64,000 nt of DNA from Teredinibacter franksiae. Lineage in GTDB: Bacteria > Pseudomonadota > Gammaproteobacteria > Pseudomonadales > Cellvibrionaceae. The stretch spans positions 3,856,501 to 3,920,500 of the forward strand of contig NZ_JACJUV010000001.1 of NCBI RefSeq assembly GCF_014218805.1, in the 5' to 3' direction. Each line of letters opens with the position of its first letter. Positions within the stretch are counted from its first letter, which is position 1. The notes beneath the pieces were generated by a model that made no database searches, was not told the origin of the DNA, and saw nothing but the letters and a program-made list of their open reading frames with translations. The position numbers were made by a program, and so were the translations under genes. Shown piece after piece: positions 26,338 to 35,802 of the stretch.

Positions 26338-26661
26338 TTAAATAGGTCTTGCCTGATGTATTTAAAAGAGTTAATTTTTATAGTGGTTCGGCGCCCGCAG
26401 GGGTTGTGTGTCCCGATAGTATTGTGGAAATAATACTTCACCTTTCTAGGGTAGGTACAGCTAAGCCGTGTAAAACTTTGATGTGTAACGGCTATGGATT
26501 CTATTATAAAAACCACTTTGCTTAGCGCATAGGAAAATTCGATTATTGGCGGGGTAACAGAGGTGAAACTGTGGAAAGTTAGACGGTGAAGGCTGGCAAG
26601 CCCAGCTTACTGCTTATGCAGCAGCAAGCTAGGTGAAAACCGAGTGCACAGTATAAGTTCG
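26338..26661. other. Intergenic region downstream of the MCP gene
   Basis: Nothing recognisable was found between the end of repeat R1 and the stop codon of the chemoreceptor. Open frames here have no domain or ribosome site. Confidence 0.45.
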
Positions 26662-28158
26662 CTAAACTTTGAAATTATCCATTTGCTCTTTTAATTCACC
26701 ACTTTCATGGTCAAGCTGGCTACTGTTTTCACTTACGATCTGAGCGTCCTCGGAAACCTGTTCAGATAAAGAATAAATCGCGGTGATATTCTTGCTTACC
26801 TCATTGGCTACGGAACTCTGCTCATTGGAGGCGTTGGCTATCTGGTGATTCATACTGTTAATGGTTTCAATGTTGGAACGGATTTTGTCTAGCGCAGCAC
26901 TCACCTTACCCGACGTTTCGAGTGTTTCCTGAACCGACCCCATGCTGGTATTCATTGATTGATGTGCTTCGTCGGCGGCACGTTGTAATTGAATGATAAT
27001 GGACTCTATTTCTTCAGTAGAAGTTTGTGTTTTCTGAGCAAGGGAACGAACTTCATCGGCAACCACGGCAAAGCCTCGCCCTTGTTCGCCAGCACGTGCG
27101 GCCTCGATGGCGGCGTTTAAAGCCAGTAAGTTAGTTTGTTCAGCAATAGACCGAATAACTTCCATTACCGAGCCAATGTTTTCACTGCTGTTCTTTAATA
27201 CCTGAATTTTTCCGGCGGTTGCTTCAATTTGGTCGGTTAAACGGTTTACGGTTTCACGTGAATGTTCAACGACATTGGCGCCTTCGTCGGCGAAGGTAGA
27301 GGTTTCACGGGTGCGTTCTGCGGTTTCTTCTGCGTGTTTGGCCACTTCGTCGGAAGAGGCTGACATTTCTTGAAGGGCTGCGGCGACTTGCTCGATCTCT
27401 TTAAGCTGTTGCGAGATAGACGTTACGGTACTGTTGGTGGCCTCCGACATGGTGCCGACATTCTGCCTTACTTTTTTTGTTACCACTGTTACGTTCGTAA
27501 TGATGGAGGCAATTTGCTCCATTACGCGGTTAAAATTGTTACACAGTATACTGATCTCGTCACCGCTATTGGTGGGTAAGCGACGGGTCAGATCGCCACC
27601 GCCGGCGGCAATTTCTTCCAGAGAGTGGCTGACATCACTAACAGGCGAAATGATCAGTTTTCGAGTAAGGACATAAACCGTAGTTAGGGAGGCAATTAGC
27701 AGCATCACAACGATGGACGAGCTTTTGCGCACCTGATCAGAAAGCACCTGATCCATTTCCTGGGTGGAAAAAACAATATTATATTTCCCTACCAACTCAT
27801 CACCACGGTGAATTTCTACGGCATTGCGACCGACTTTATCTGATGTATCGTTAGTGTCAGATTCGAGCGCTTTGGCCAGATCTTTTCCTCGGTGGTCTGT
27901 TAGCCTGATTTCGGTCACTAATGCAGTGTTTACAAGCGATTTGGCAATTGTTTCAATTTGCTGGAAATCGTAAGTGAATACCGCTTCCATCATTGCCGAA
28001 TTAATTAGCGCAATTTGCGCGCTAATATCGGATTCAAACTTTTTTTGCTGGTTGCCCTCAGCGATTTTGTAGTTCACGGCAAATACTAACCCCGCCACCA
28101 AAACCATAATAATTGTGAGGGCGGCCATCATTTTTGTGGTCAGGGATCTTGTCATCAT
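26662..28158 (-). CDS. Methyl-accepting chemotaxis protein with a periplasmic sensor
   Basis: A transmembrane chemoreceptor that controls CheA. The 498 residues have a first membrane helix (about 9-28), a small periplasmic sensor domain (about 29-147) of no recognised class, a second helix (about 148-165), HAMP and a cytoplasmic signalling coiled coil. The hairpin tip is fully conserved ([20 protein letters not shown], then [19 protein letters not shown]). No C-terminal CheR-binding pentapeptide is present. It lies between solute-binding-like copies D and E, which could serve as ligand carriers, but that link is only positional. Confidence 0.93.
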   Translation of the reverse strand: MMTRSLTTKMMAALTIIMVLVAGLVFAVNYKIAEGNQQKKFESDISAQIALINSAMMEAVFTYDFQQIETIAKSLVNTALVTEIRLTDHRGKDLAKALESDTNDTSDKVGRNAVEIHRGDELVGKYNIVFSTQEMDQVLSDQVRKSSSIVVMLLIASLTTVYVLTRKLIISPVSDVSHSLEEIAAGGGDLTRRLPTNSGDEISILCNNFNRVMEQIASIITNVTVVTKKVRQNVGTMSEATNSTVTSISQQLKEIEQVAAALQEMSASSDEVAKHAEETAERTRETSTFADEGANVVEHSRETVNRLTDQIEATAGKIQVLKNSSENIGSVMEVIRSIAEQTNLLALNAAIEAARAGEQGRGFAVVADEVRSLAQKTQTSTEEIESIIIQLQRAADEAHQSMNTSMGSVQETLETSGKVSAALDKIRSNIETINSMNHQIANASNEQSSVANEVSKNITAIYSLSEQVSEDAQIVSENSSQLDHESGELKEQMDNFKV

Positions 28159-28599
28159 AGTTTCGTTCTCTTTGCCTGCGCCTGTCTAGCTTGCCGTGCT
28201 ACATCCAAATAGAAGGCGAAGCGTTTTGCATAATGCTGCCTAAACACGTTCCTACTTAAAGTTCAGACAATTACAGTTTTTGAACACCTATTTTTAGGGT
28301 ACTTGTAGGATAGGTTGCTGGTGGTGCGCCGATAATTGGATTTTACTTTCTACCCCCCAAGTTACTCATCGACAGTGTCGCTGAATCCTTTAGCACCTAA
28401 ATCCTCAGTATTCTCTTAAACTTAGCACATGAGCCCCCAATGTAAACTTCAGCAGCGCTAGATCTGAAGGGGAGCTTGAGCAGCTTCCGGCCGATCTATA
28501 GGCTTAGGTGATATTTGTGCTGGAGCCTGCAGGAGCGCTGAATTGATGGGGGGTTCGATTATTTTTTGTTATAACCGAAGGTAGCGGTTAACTGGGGTT
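28159..28599. other. Intergenic region upstream of the MCP gene
   Basis: No supported gene. It should hold the promoter of the MCP gene on its left side. A short imperfect inverted repeat (about 28570-28595, GTTATAACCG/CGGTTAAC) lies close to the stop of copy E but has no T run on that strand. Confidence 0.4.
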
Positions 28600-29604
28600 T
28601 TAAGATCGGCAAGCGTCGTTATTGATGGGGTAGTGCCAGAGTTCCGGCCGGTCGAAGGGAACGTCTGGGGGGAGGCTAGGGTTGCAAAGATAAATTTTGG
28701 TTCGCTCTTCCAGCCTTAAGTCATTCAGGCTTTTGGCAATATCGGGGTCGGCGTAAAAAATATTGTCGAAGCTACCGTCGGCACGCATCGCGGCAATAGT
28801 GGAGGCAATGCGCTCAGCCAGTTTGTTGTTATCCCGATTAATAAAAAAGTAAACCGGTAGGGGGTAAACCACCGTAATGTAAGGGTCTACGGTAATGTTT
28901 TTGTGTTCGTGAAGCTTGGCCTCAGGAATCGCTTCGTTGAAACCGCGAGACAGTAAATCGAAACGCCCGGCCGAGAGCATACGAAACAGTAATTCGTAGC
29001 TGGAGGTTGTAATGACTTTAAAGCCATTGGCCTTCATCACGTCTACATCAGGCCAGCTTCCGCCAAGGCCGAAAGAAAACTGTTTGAGTTGAGTGGGGGT
29101 TTTAACATAGCGCAGGGCGTGCTTGTTATCACTGTGTAAAATCATCACACGAAAGCCCATCAGCCCCTTAAGCAAGGGTTCCTTAATTGCGCGTAATTTG
29201 TGCTCTCGGTCTTTTGCGGTGGAGGCCCAGTTCATACTGAGATACCGATTTTTGGCGATGAGCGCCGAAATTCGTTCGTGGGATAAAGGCTCCCCAAAAA
29301 ACTGGAGTTCACAGGGCCCGTACTCGTCCTGGCTGCGTTCTAAGAGCTGTGGTAATAGTGTAAGGAAGAATTGGTTGTGAGCGAGCTTAGTGGGTTCCTG
29401 CAGGGGAATAACCAGTTTGGGGGTGGAGCCATCAGCTTGCTCGAAGCAGGCTAGTGCGGCCGCGCCGTATAGCATCAGAACGGAAAAAAATGCAGACCTT
29501 ACAGCTAACATAATGCACAACCAGTATAGGGAACTCTTCTGAGCATAAGCGAGATAACCAACGATCAGTGAAGTATTGATTCCTGGTGATGATATATGCG
29601 CCAT
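28600..29604 (-). CDS. Orphan periplasmic solute-binding-like protein (copy E)
   Basis: A 334-codon frame. The mature protein begins after LYGAAALA, before CFEQADG, so the first 30 or so residues of the frame are probably not translated and the start may be near 29511. Family motifs: LLKGLMGFRVMIL, FGLGGSWPDVDVM, MLSAGRFDLLSRGFNE, YPLPVYFFINRD, LAERIAST and RADGSF, and YLCNPSLPPDVPFD. The four cysteines seen in B and C are all present (N-terminal, GPCE, YLCNP, C-terminal). It is followed on the same strand, after a gap of 149 bases, by nothing but the MCP region; copy F lies upstream in the same orientation. Confidence 0.75.
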   Translation of the reverse strand: MAHISSPGINTSLIVGYLAYAQKSSLYWLCIMLAVRSAFFSVLMLYGAAALACFEQADGSTPKLVIPLQEPTKLAHNQFFLTLLPQLLERSQDEYGPCELQFFGEPLSHERISALIAKNRYLSMNWASTAKDREHKLRAIKEPLLKGLMGFRVMILHSDNKHALRYVKTPTQLKQFSFGLGGSWPDVDVMKANGFKVITTSSYELLFRMLSAGRFDLLSRGFNEAIPEAKLHEHKNITVDPYITVVYPLPVYFFINRDNNKLAERIASTIAAMRADGSFDNIFYADPDIAKSLNDLRLEERTKIYLCNPSLPPDVPFDRPELWHYPINNDACRS

Positions 29605-29753
29605 AACGCTAATTCAATTCAATAACCCGCTTGAATAAAAAAATATGTAGATTTTGGCGCAGTCGTTGAGGTAGCGCATACGGAAAGCTACAAAGGCCTT
29701 GATGGCGGTGTAAATTGCAGCAATAGCACAGAGTACCCAAACACGCAAGGGCG

Positions 29754-30632
29754 CTACATAAACTGAGCTGCACCTTCAATTAGTTCGTCTATGGTTAGCC
29801 AAAGCTCATCGCGGTCTATGGGGGTTGCTTCAGGCAGGAAGGGGTTGTTCAGCTCAATAACTCTTCGTTGTGTAAGTTTGGCGTTTTTAAGAAAGGATCT
29901 CACGCGGTCGCTACTGTAGAAAAAGTTGTCCATGGTGCCGTCGGTAATCGCCGCTTCCAGCCCATTTTCGACATCACGGGCCAAAGCCAAGTTGTCTTTG
30001 TTGACGAAAAAATAGGTCGGCAGTGGGTAGGAAATAATCAGTTTCTCTTCAACCTCTAAAGCTAAGCTGCTCATTTGATCAACTTCTTTCCAGGCTTCGG
30101 TGGCGCCGCGAGGAAATGCTTCGAAGCGACCCCCGTCGAGCATATGATAAAGGCCGTCCTTTTTTGTGGAACGTCGCACGGTTAGGCCGCTGTGTTCCAA
30201 TATTTTACCGTCGGTCCAGGTGCGGCCCTGGCCAAAACGCAGCGATTTTAAATCTTCCAACGTTCGGATGGCGTTAAAACGCGCCTGGTCTCCTTTGCGT
30301 ATGATTAAAAAGCGCATGCTCATCAAACCGCGGTAGCCGTCAATGCGAATGGGACGGTAATTGGCTTCCATATCTTTGGAGGTGCCACCCCATATAACGT
30401 TAATTTCGTCTAGCCTCAGAGCTTCTCTGGAGGCCGTTTTAGTGAGGCGTTCGGGTAGCTCTTTGAAGGTGTACTCAGTGTCGCTGTATGACAGTGCAAG
30501 TTTGAGCAAATTCAGCATATAAGGCGAATTCGTTGCACGAATTTTATTAATCACAAGCGTTTTAGCTTGTAGCCCTGAGGGAAATAACAGGGCTACAAAA
30601 AGAACCAACCTTATAATCATAGGCATCTTCAA
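29754..30632 (-). CDS. Orphan periplasmic solute-binding-like protein (copy F)
   Basis: A 292-residue exported protein with a clean signal peptide (1-23, cleavage after LQA). It is closest to copy H at the right end of the window: both have LALSYSD near the N-terminus, a SGTSK or GGTSK motif, and no cysteines. Motifs: GYRGLMSMRFLIIRKGDQARF, FGQGRTWTDGKIL, MLDGGRFEAFPRGATE, YPLPTYFFVNKDN and NNPFLPEATPIDRDELW. It is divergent from the propeller sensor kinase at 30887, with 250 bases between, so the two could be co-regulated. The ligand is unknown. Confidence 0.77.
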   Translation of the reverse strand: MKMPMIIRLVLFVALLFPSGLQAKTLVINKIRATNSPYMLNLLKLALSYSDTEYTFKELPERLTKTASREALRLDEINVIWGGTSKDMEANYRPIRIDGYRGLMSMRFLIIRKGDQARFNAIRTLEDLKSLRFGQGRTWTDGKILEHSGLTVRRSTKKDGLYHMLDGGRFEAFPRGATEAWKEVDQMSSLALEVEEKLIISYPLPTYFFVNKDNLALARDVENGLEAAITDGTMDNFFYSSDRVRSFLKNAKLTQRRVIELNNPFLPEATPIDRDELWLTIDELIEGAAQFM

Positions 30633-30886
30633 TTTTTATACCTCTTACAAAACCCTATAAGAGCCTTCGATATCGTCGAAAATAGTTGAATGAGGGGTGT
30701 CATAGCTTAACTGTAGCACCAACTGTTCATTTCGCATTGACGTGTTAATCATTATGTTATCAGCCAAGTTTGTTTGTTGTGTGATTTGGCCAGCCTACGA
30801 CTAAATATCTTGGATTGATTACAGGCAGCGGAGGGCGTTGACTATACTGTTTAGGCTTTTCAACCCATCCTCAATTAGATGACGCT

Positions 30887-33800
30887 ATGATTGGCTTACT
30901 GATTTCCAAACCATTTGTGGCCGATTTTCTAAGGCATTTTGTCTTGTGCCTTATTCCGGCGAATCGCCGAAAGTGTCTCTTGTGTGGCTGGGCGAAGATT
31001 GCCTATCTATTAGCCGTTTTATTGTGCGCAGCAACAGTTGGTACCCATGCCTCTACCGCCAGCCCTGCCCGAAAACAGCCTTCGGCCGTCACCGACGAAA
31101 TTCGTTTTGTTCGGTTGCAGACGCCGCGGTTAAGTGAACACCGGTTTTCTCACGTAAATACGCTTGCTCAGGACTCGAAGGGCTTTTTGTGGGTGGGTAC
31201 GGCAAATGGATTGCTTCGTTATGATGGTTTGCGTGCAAAACTGTATCGAAATGAAGCGACTGATCCAGGGTCGCTGAGCGCCAACTACGTGCGCCGAATC
31301 GCTATTGATCATGAACAAACCATGTGGGTGGCTTCTGAGTTTGGTTTGAATCAGTACGATGCCGATACAGACAGTTTCGTACGCTGGATGCACCAGCCCG
31401 GTAAGCCACAATCCATTGGTAATAATTTTGTAAAATGGGTAGGTGTTAGTAGGAATAATGAAATACTAGTGGGAACAGGGAAGGGTTTCGACATAATTTC
31501 GATCGATCGAACGACTGTCGAGCATTATGAACATAACCCCGAAAACGCCAATGGCCTTAGCCATAACTACGTGAGCGTAATACTCGAAGACAAGAACGGA
31601 AACTTGTGGATTGGTACGGAAGGCGGGGGCTTGAATTTTCTTAACCGCGCTAGTGGTATGTTCAGCCGTTATTCGGCCTCTTCGCCACCGCCGTACACCC
31701 TAGCAGGCAATCATATAACAGGCCTAATGGAAGATCAGTTTGGACGTATTTGGGTGGCGACACTGGGGGATGGTATTTCTCGCATTGAGAGCAATGGTGA
31801 AATAAAACACTTTGGCGTCGGTTGTGGCGAATCATGCTTACCCGATGACATCATCTATGAAATTTATGAGGATAGTCTAGGGCTAATATGGATATTAACC
31901 GATCGTGCTGGTGTTGTTTTTTTCGATGAAAAAAAAGCAACATTCACTAACATAATTCATAACCCATACGACCCAGCAACGCCATTGTCGAGCGCGATTA
32001 GATCGATAGCTGAGGATCAACAGCAAAATATCTGGCTCGGTGCGTTTCCGTTTGGGCTGCACTTATTTAATCGGCGTTCTGCAAATTTCCATTACGATTA
32101 TCACATTGAAAACAACCCACGAACATTGTCCAGTAGTGCGATTACAGCGGTTATGCGCAGTAACGATGGGACATTGTGGGTTGGCACAGAGTACGGTCTT
32201 AATAAAATCTGGGGGGGGGACGCTGAAAATATTGAGCACATTCTTCCTGGCCCGGAGCCATACGGGCTGGCCGCATCTGCGGTACTGACGTTGCAAGAGG
32301 ATTTCGATGGAGCAATATGGCTGGGTTTGTGGGGCGGTGGGCTGGCACGTTTAAATCCCCATACAAAAAAAATGAAGCGCTATTTGAACACGGACGAAGA
32401 CGGCAGTATAGGCTCGGATTTTATCTGGCGAATATTTATAGACAGTAAAAGCCGGCTTTGGGCAGGCTCGGAAACATCCGGGCTTTTTCTATACGATAGA
32501 AGCAGTGATACCTTCAGCAATTTTCGATACGAGCCCAATGATTCCGCCAGTCTTAGCTATGACTATATTTGGGATATTCTCGAAGATTCCAGCGAGCGCC
32601 TATGGATTGGTACTCAATATGGATTGAATCAATATTATGAGAACACACAAAAATTCAAACGTTTTTTGCCCAACGCAAAAGACCATAAGGGTTTTAGAGT
32701 AGGGCGCATACAGGATTTACACGAAGATGAAAACGGGTTGATCTGGATAGCCACCCAGGGTGGAGGGGTCAATATATTTAATCCAGAAACGTCGGAATTC
32801 AAACATGTTGGGGTTGAGGACGGGCTGCCCGATGACAGCGTAGCCGCGATTCAACAGGATGATGAGGGGCGAATTTGGGTTGCAACAGCCGATGGATTGG
32901 CGGTTATAGATGCGAATAAATTTACAGTGTTGAAAAGCTTTTCTGATAGTAATGGCTTAATGGCGGACCAGTTTATTCGCAAGGCTAGCTATAAGGATGC
33001 TGATGGTAAGCTACATTTTGGCTCCTCCAATGGCTTGCTCAGTTTTTATCCAGAAATGGTTTTGGGTGATAGTGAACTGCCCACACCCATTATTACCGAT
33101 GTTCAGGTTCTAAACGAGTCGCTCGATTCCAACGAAATTTCCTATCCGGTTTTTCGAGATAACTATCAGCAGCCTCTTGGGCTCGCGTATACACAAAACA
33201 TGGTGACATTTGTATTTACCGCCATAAATTTTCAAATGCGACGAGATAATAGCTTCGCATATCGGCTGAAAAATTTTGACGCTAACTGGAGCTATATCTC
33301 AAATCGAAACTTTGTTACTTACACCAATCTTAGCCCTGGGCGTTACGAGTTCGAATTGAGCAGTAGTGATGGCAAGGGCGGGTTTTCGGCACAAAAAGCT
33401 ACTTTTTTATTTGAAATATATCCCCCTCTTTGGCGAACATGGTGGGCCTATATACTCTATTTAATACTAGGCGCATTATTTTTTTCTGCGGTAAGCCGCT
33501 TAGTGCTACTGAATTTAACCGCGCGTAGATTAAACTCTCTGGTGAATACTCGTACCCGAGAATTAACCAAAGCTAATGAGGCAAAAACAGATTTTCTTGC
33601 CAATATGTCTCATGAATTACGCACGCCACTAAATTCAGTTATTGGATTTTCGCGGCGATTACTAACCAAGTATCCTCACGTAACACCTGAAGTCATGCTC
33701 AGTTCTCTTGAGAGCATTCACCGTAATGGTTCTCACCTTTTAGCCATTATTAACGATATTCTCGATATCTCGAAAATCGAATCGGGGAAAATGACATTGT

Positions 33801-34297
33801 TTATAACCCGCTGCGAAATTCTAGCCATTATTGACCAGCTTGAACGTGACTTTTCCACAAGGGCGGAGGAGGCGGGTTTAGAATTAATGGCGAGTAAGCA
33901 ATGCTGGACCGATGAAATACAGGCTGATTCTGTCCGTTTAAAACAGATATTGAATAATTTGGTGTCAAATGCGATTAAATACACGCGGAAGGGAAATATT
34001 TACATTTCAGTCTCCGAACGGAATAAAAACGGTGTGCAATATTGTGTTTTTAATGTGGAGGATACCGGTATTGGCATAACGCATGAGGATCAGCAGCGTA
34101 TGTTTCAGCGCTTCGAACAATTTGACGATGAAACAAGAAAACAGCGTGGTTATGGAACAGGTTTGGGGTTGGCTCTTGTGGATAGCCTTTGTCGGGCACA
34201 TGGCGGTTGGGTGGAAGTTAAGAGTGAACTCGAAAAGGGAAGTGTGTTCAGTGCCGTTTTGCCGGTAAACCAGAAAAGTTTGACACCGTTAGAGTAG
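30887..34297 (+). CDS. Propeller-type (Reg_prop/Y_Y_Y) membrane sensor histidine kinase
   Basis: A membrane kinase with a large periplasmic sensor. The 1136 residues hold an N-terminal signal-anchor (about 45-60), a long series of two-component regulator propeller repeats (LWVGTANGLLRYD, LWIGTEGGGLNFL, IWVATADGLAV) spanning about 70-720, a Y_Y_Y immunoglobulin-like domain (about 735-850), a membrane helix (about 855-880), HisKA with H909 in SHELRTPLN, and an HATPase domain (NLVSNAIKYT, DTGIGI, GTGLGLALV). Related Bacteroidetes proteins sense oligosaccharides and usually end with a receiver and AraC domain. Here the protein stops after the ATPase, so a separate response regulator is needed, and none is adjacent. 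A run of nine G at 32211-32219 lies in the coding region. Confidence 0.92.
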   Translation: MIGLLISKPFVADFLRHFVLCLIPANRRKCLLCGWAKIAYLLAVLLCAATVGTHASTASPARKQPSAVTDEIRFVRLQTPRLSEHRFSHVNTLAQDSKGFLWVGTANGLLRYDGLRAKLYRNEATDPGSLSANYVRRIAIDHEQTMWVASEFGLNQYDADTDSFVRWMHQPGKPQSIGNNFVKWVGVSRNNEILVGTGKGFDIISIDRTTVEHYEHNPENANGLSHNYVSVILEDKNGNLWIGTEGGGLNFLNRASGMFSRYSASSPPPYTLAGNHITGLMEDQFGRIWVATLGDGISRIESNGEIKHFGVGCGESCLPDDIIYEIYEDSLGLIWILTDRAGVVFFDEKKATFTNIIHNPYDPATPLSSAIRSIAEDQQQNIWLGAFPFGLHLFNRRSANFHYDYHIENNPRTLSSSAITAVMRSNDGTLWVGTEYGLNKIWGGDAENIEHILPGPEPYGLAASAVLTLQEDFDGAIWLGLWGGGLARLNPHTKKMKRYLNTDEDGSIGSDFIWRIFIDSKSRLWAGSETSGLFLYDRSSDTFSNFRYEPNDSASLSYDYIWDILEDSSERLWIGTQYGLNQYYENTQKFKRFLPNAKDHKGFRVGRIQDLHEDENGLIWIATQGGGVNIFNPETSEFKHVGVEDGLPDDSVAAIQQDDEGRIWVATADGLAVIDANKFTVLKSFSDSNGLMADQFIRKASYKDADGKLHFGSSNGLLSFYPEMVLGDSELPTPIITDVQVLNESLDSNEISYPVFRDNYQQPLGLAYTQNMVTFVFTAINFQMRRDNSFAYRLKNFDANWSYISNRNFVTYTNLSPGRYEFELSSSDGKGGFSAQKATFLFEIYPPLWRTWWAYILYLILGALFFSAVSRLVLLNLTARRLNSLVNTRTRELTKANEAKTDFLANMSHELRTPLNSVIGFSRRLLTKYPHVTPEVMLSSLESIHRNGSHLLAIINDILDISKIESGKMTLFITRCEILAIIDQLERDFSTRAEEAGLELMASKQCWTDEIQADSVRLKQILNNLVSNAIKYTRKGNIYISVSERNKNGVQYCVFNVEDTGIGITHEDQQRMFQRFEQFDDETRKQRGYGTGLGLALVDSLCRAHGGWVEVKSELEKGSVFSAVLPVNQKSLTPLE

Positions 34298-34638
34298 TAA
34301 AAGGATCTGCATAATGAAGTTAAGTGGAGATGGAGAGGCCACGATTATCACAATGCGCAGCGAGACGGTCGATTTTAAAAATACGGTGCTGATCTGTCGA
34401 ATAGTGATATTCATAGAATATCAAATAAATAGAAGTGATAGTGTTGGGATTTTTAATACAACCGCAAGATGAGTTTTATGCCATTTTGATAGGGATATTC
34501 CAGCCGTAGTGAATTCATTCGGGCAACCAAAAAAAATAGTCTAACTGACTGATTTTAACCGGCTAAATTATTTAGTGGTATACAGCTAAATCTGTGACTG
34601 ATTAAAACGAAAAAAACAGAGCGACACAAGGAAAAGGT
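34298..34638. other. Intergenic region after the sensor kinase
   Basis: AT-rich, with no ORF, terminator or repeat recognised. It presumably carries the promoter of the small gene at 34639, whose ribosome site (AAGGAAAAGG) is clear. Confidence 0.45.
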
Positions 34639-35064
34639 ATGGATACGCATCTGCTGGAGTTTAACGTTGCAAGAAATGAACTTTCGCAATTGGTCGGAAA
34701 AATTAGGGGACTTGGATTTAAGGAAGAATGCGGACAGAAAGTAATGATGGACGAGAAAAATGCATTGCTCGCACACTTTATGCGATTGAATCGGGATTAT
34801 TGTCCTCGACTGGTAGAGTCTTCAAGTTTCAATGTCACTCTGCATCAAACGATGAAGATTTTTTGGGCCGATATGCAGATTCTTACCGATGAACTGCATC
34901 AGTTTTTTGTCTTCTACCCTGATATTGAGCATTCTATAGAGTTTTCTCAGGCTGTGGGTGGGCTTTATGCCCGGCTGGCTCATTGCGTGGGAAAACAAAA
35001 AATGATCGCAGAAATGTTTGTCAGTGCTTTTGAATCACCGCTTTATCTCGCCAAAAGTGGTTAG
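34639..35064 (+). CDS. Small cytoplasmic protein of unknown function
   Basis: Unrecognised. The 141 residues lack a signal peptide or membrane segment and look mostly helical. Three cysteines and several histidines are spread along the chain (EECGQ, DYCPR, LAHCVGK). The purine-rich site AAGGAAAAGG lies directly upstream of the ATG. It stands alone between the propeller kinase and repeat R2. The helical make-up and signalling neighbours would fit a small adaptor, but nothing in the sequence proves that. Confidence 0.55.
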   Translation: MDTHLLEFNVARNELSQLVGKIRGLGFKEECGQKVMMDEKNALLAHFMRLNRDYCPRLVESSSFNVTLHQTMKIFWADMQILTDELHQFFVFYPDIEHSIEFSQAVGGLYARLAHCVGKQKMIAEMFVSAFESPLYLAKSG

Positions 35065-35310
35065 GGTCTATTCAGCCTCAAGCCAATCTTGGCCTATTAA
35101 AACGTGTGAGTACTGTGGAGAATTGAAAAATGAAAGCCTTTCTCTAATGGATTGGCGGCGTATCTATGAGTACGGTGAGCTTTGATGGATTTGGTAAGGT
35201 CATTTTGGAATTGATGGGAATTTACTCGGTTGGATAAACGCACGATGATTCGTTTAGCAAGTTCGCCCGTTAAAGGCTTGTCGCTAAGCTAGCAGTGCAA
35301 TGTCATTATG

Positions 35311-35570
35311 GGCGCCGCTATTAATTGATATCAGCCTCTACGCGATCGGAAAAACCTTAGTGTAAGACGGGCTGCGCAGCCGAAGGCTGGTGTCTTTCGA
35401 AGCGGGCCAACGCTGCAATAAGGTTTTCTAGGCCGTGCCCTTTGGGGCTTTGTGTGCGATGCATGTAGGGCGGTAACATTTTTTTGCTAGGTCACCGGTA
35501 TGCCTGTAAATTTTATCCTGCGTAGGAACGCACACAAAGCCAAAGGCCAAAAACAATGAATAGCGGTGCC
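35311..35570 (+). repeat. Dispersed repeat copy R2 with terminal inverted repeats
   Basis: The best-preserved copy, 260 bases. The left end GGCGCCGCTATTAATTG and the right end CAATGAATAGCGGTGCC are inverted copies (15 of 17 positions). Inside, CCCTTTGGGGCTTTGTGTGCG pairs with CGCACACAAAGCCAAAGG. The architecture resembles a miniature inverted-repeat element. No target duplication was recognised. The 230 bases that follow, up to the MCP-DctP gene, hold nothing else. Confidence 0.8.
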
Positions 35571-35802
35571 CTTGTGTCTCATACAGCCAGCCTTTATTTC
35601 TCTTGCACGCCCAAAACTCAGTTAATTCCTTTTTGCCTAGCCTGATTGCCTAGGCTGGCAGTTGTTGCCAGATTGATGCTCTGTGGAATTCATTAGGGGC
35701 TTTAAAGTTGTGTTCGGGCGGCATTTTTTTGATCCGCTGCTATGCTAAATTTATGGCGCGAAATGCTACCGCAAAATTTAAAGACTTCCGCGGGAGGGCG
35801 GT

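Noticed and set aside
26169..26516. Minus-strand ORF of 115 codons over repeat R1
   Set aside because: It lies within the dispersed repeat, has no known domain, and its frame is not kept in copy R2.
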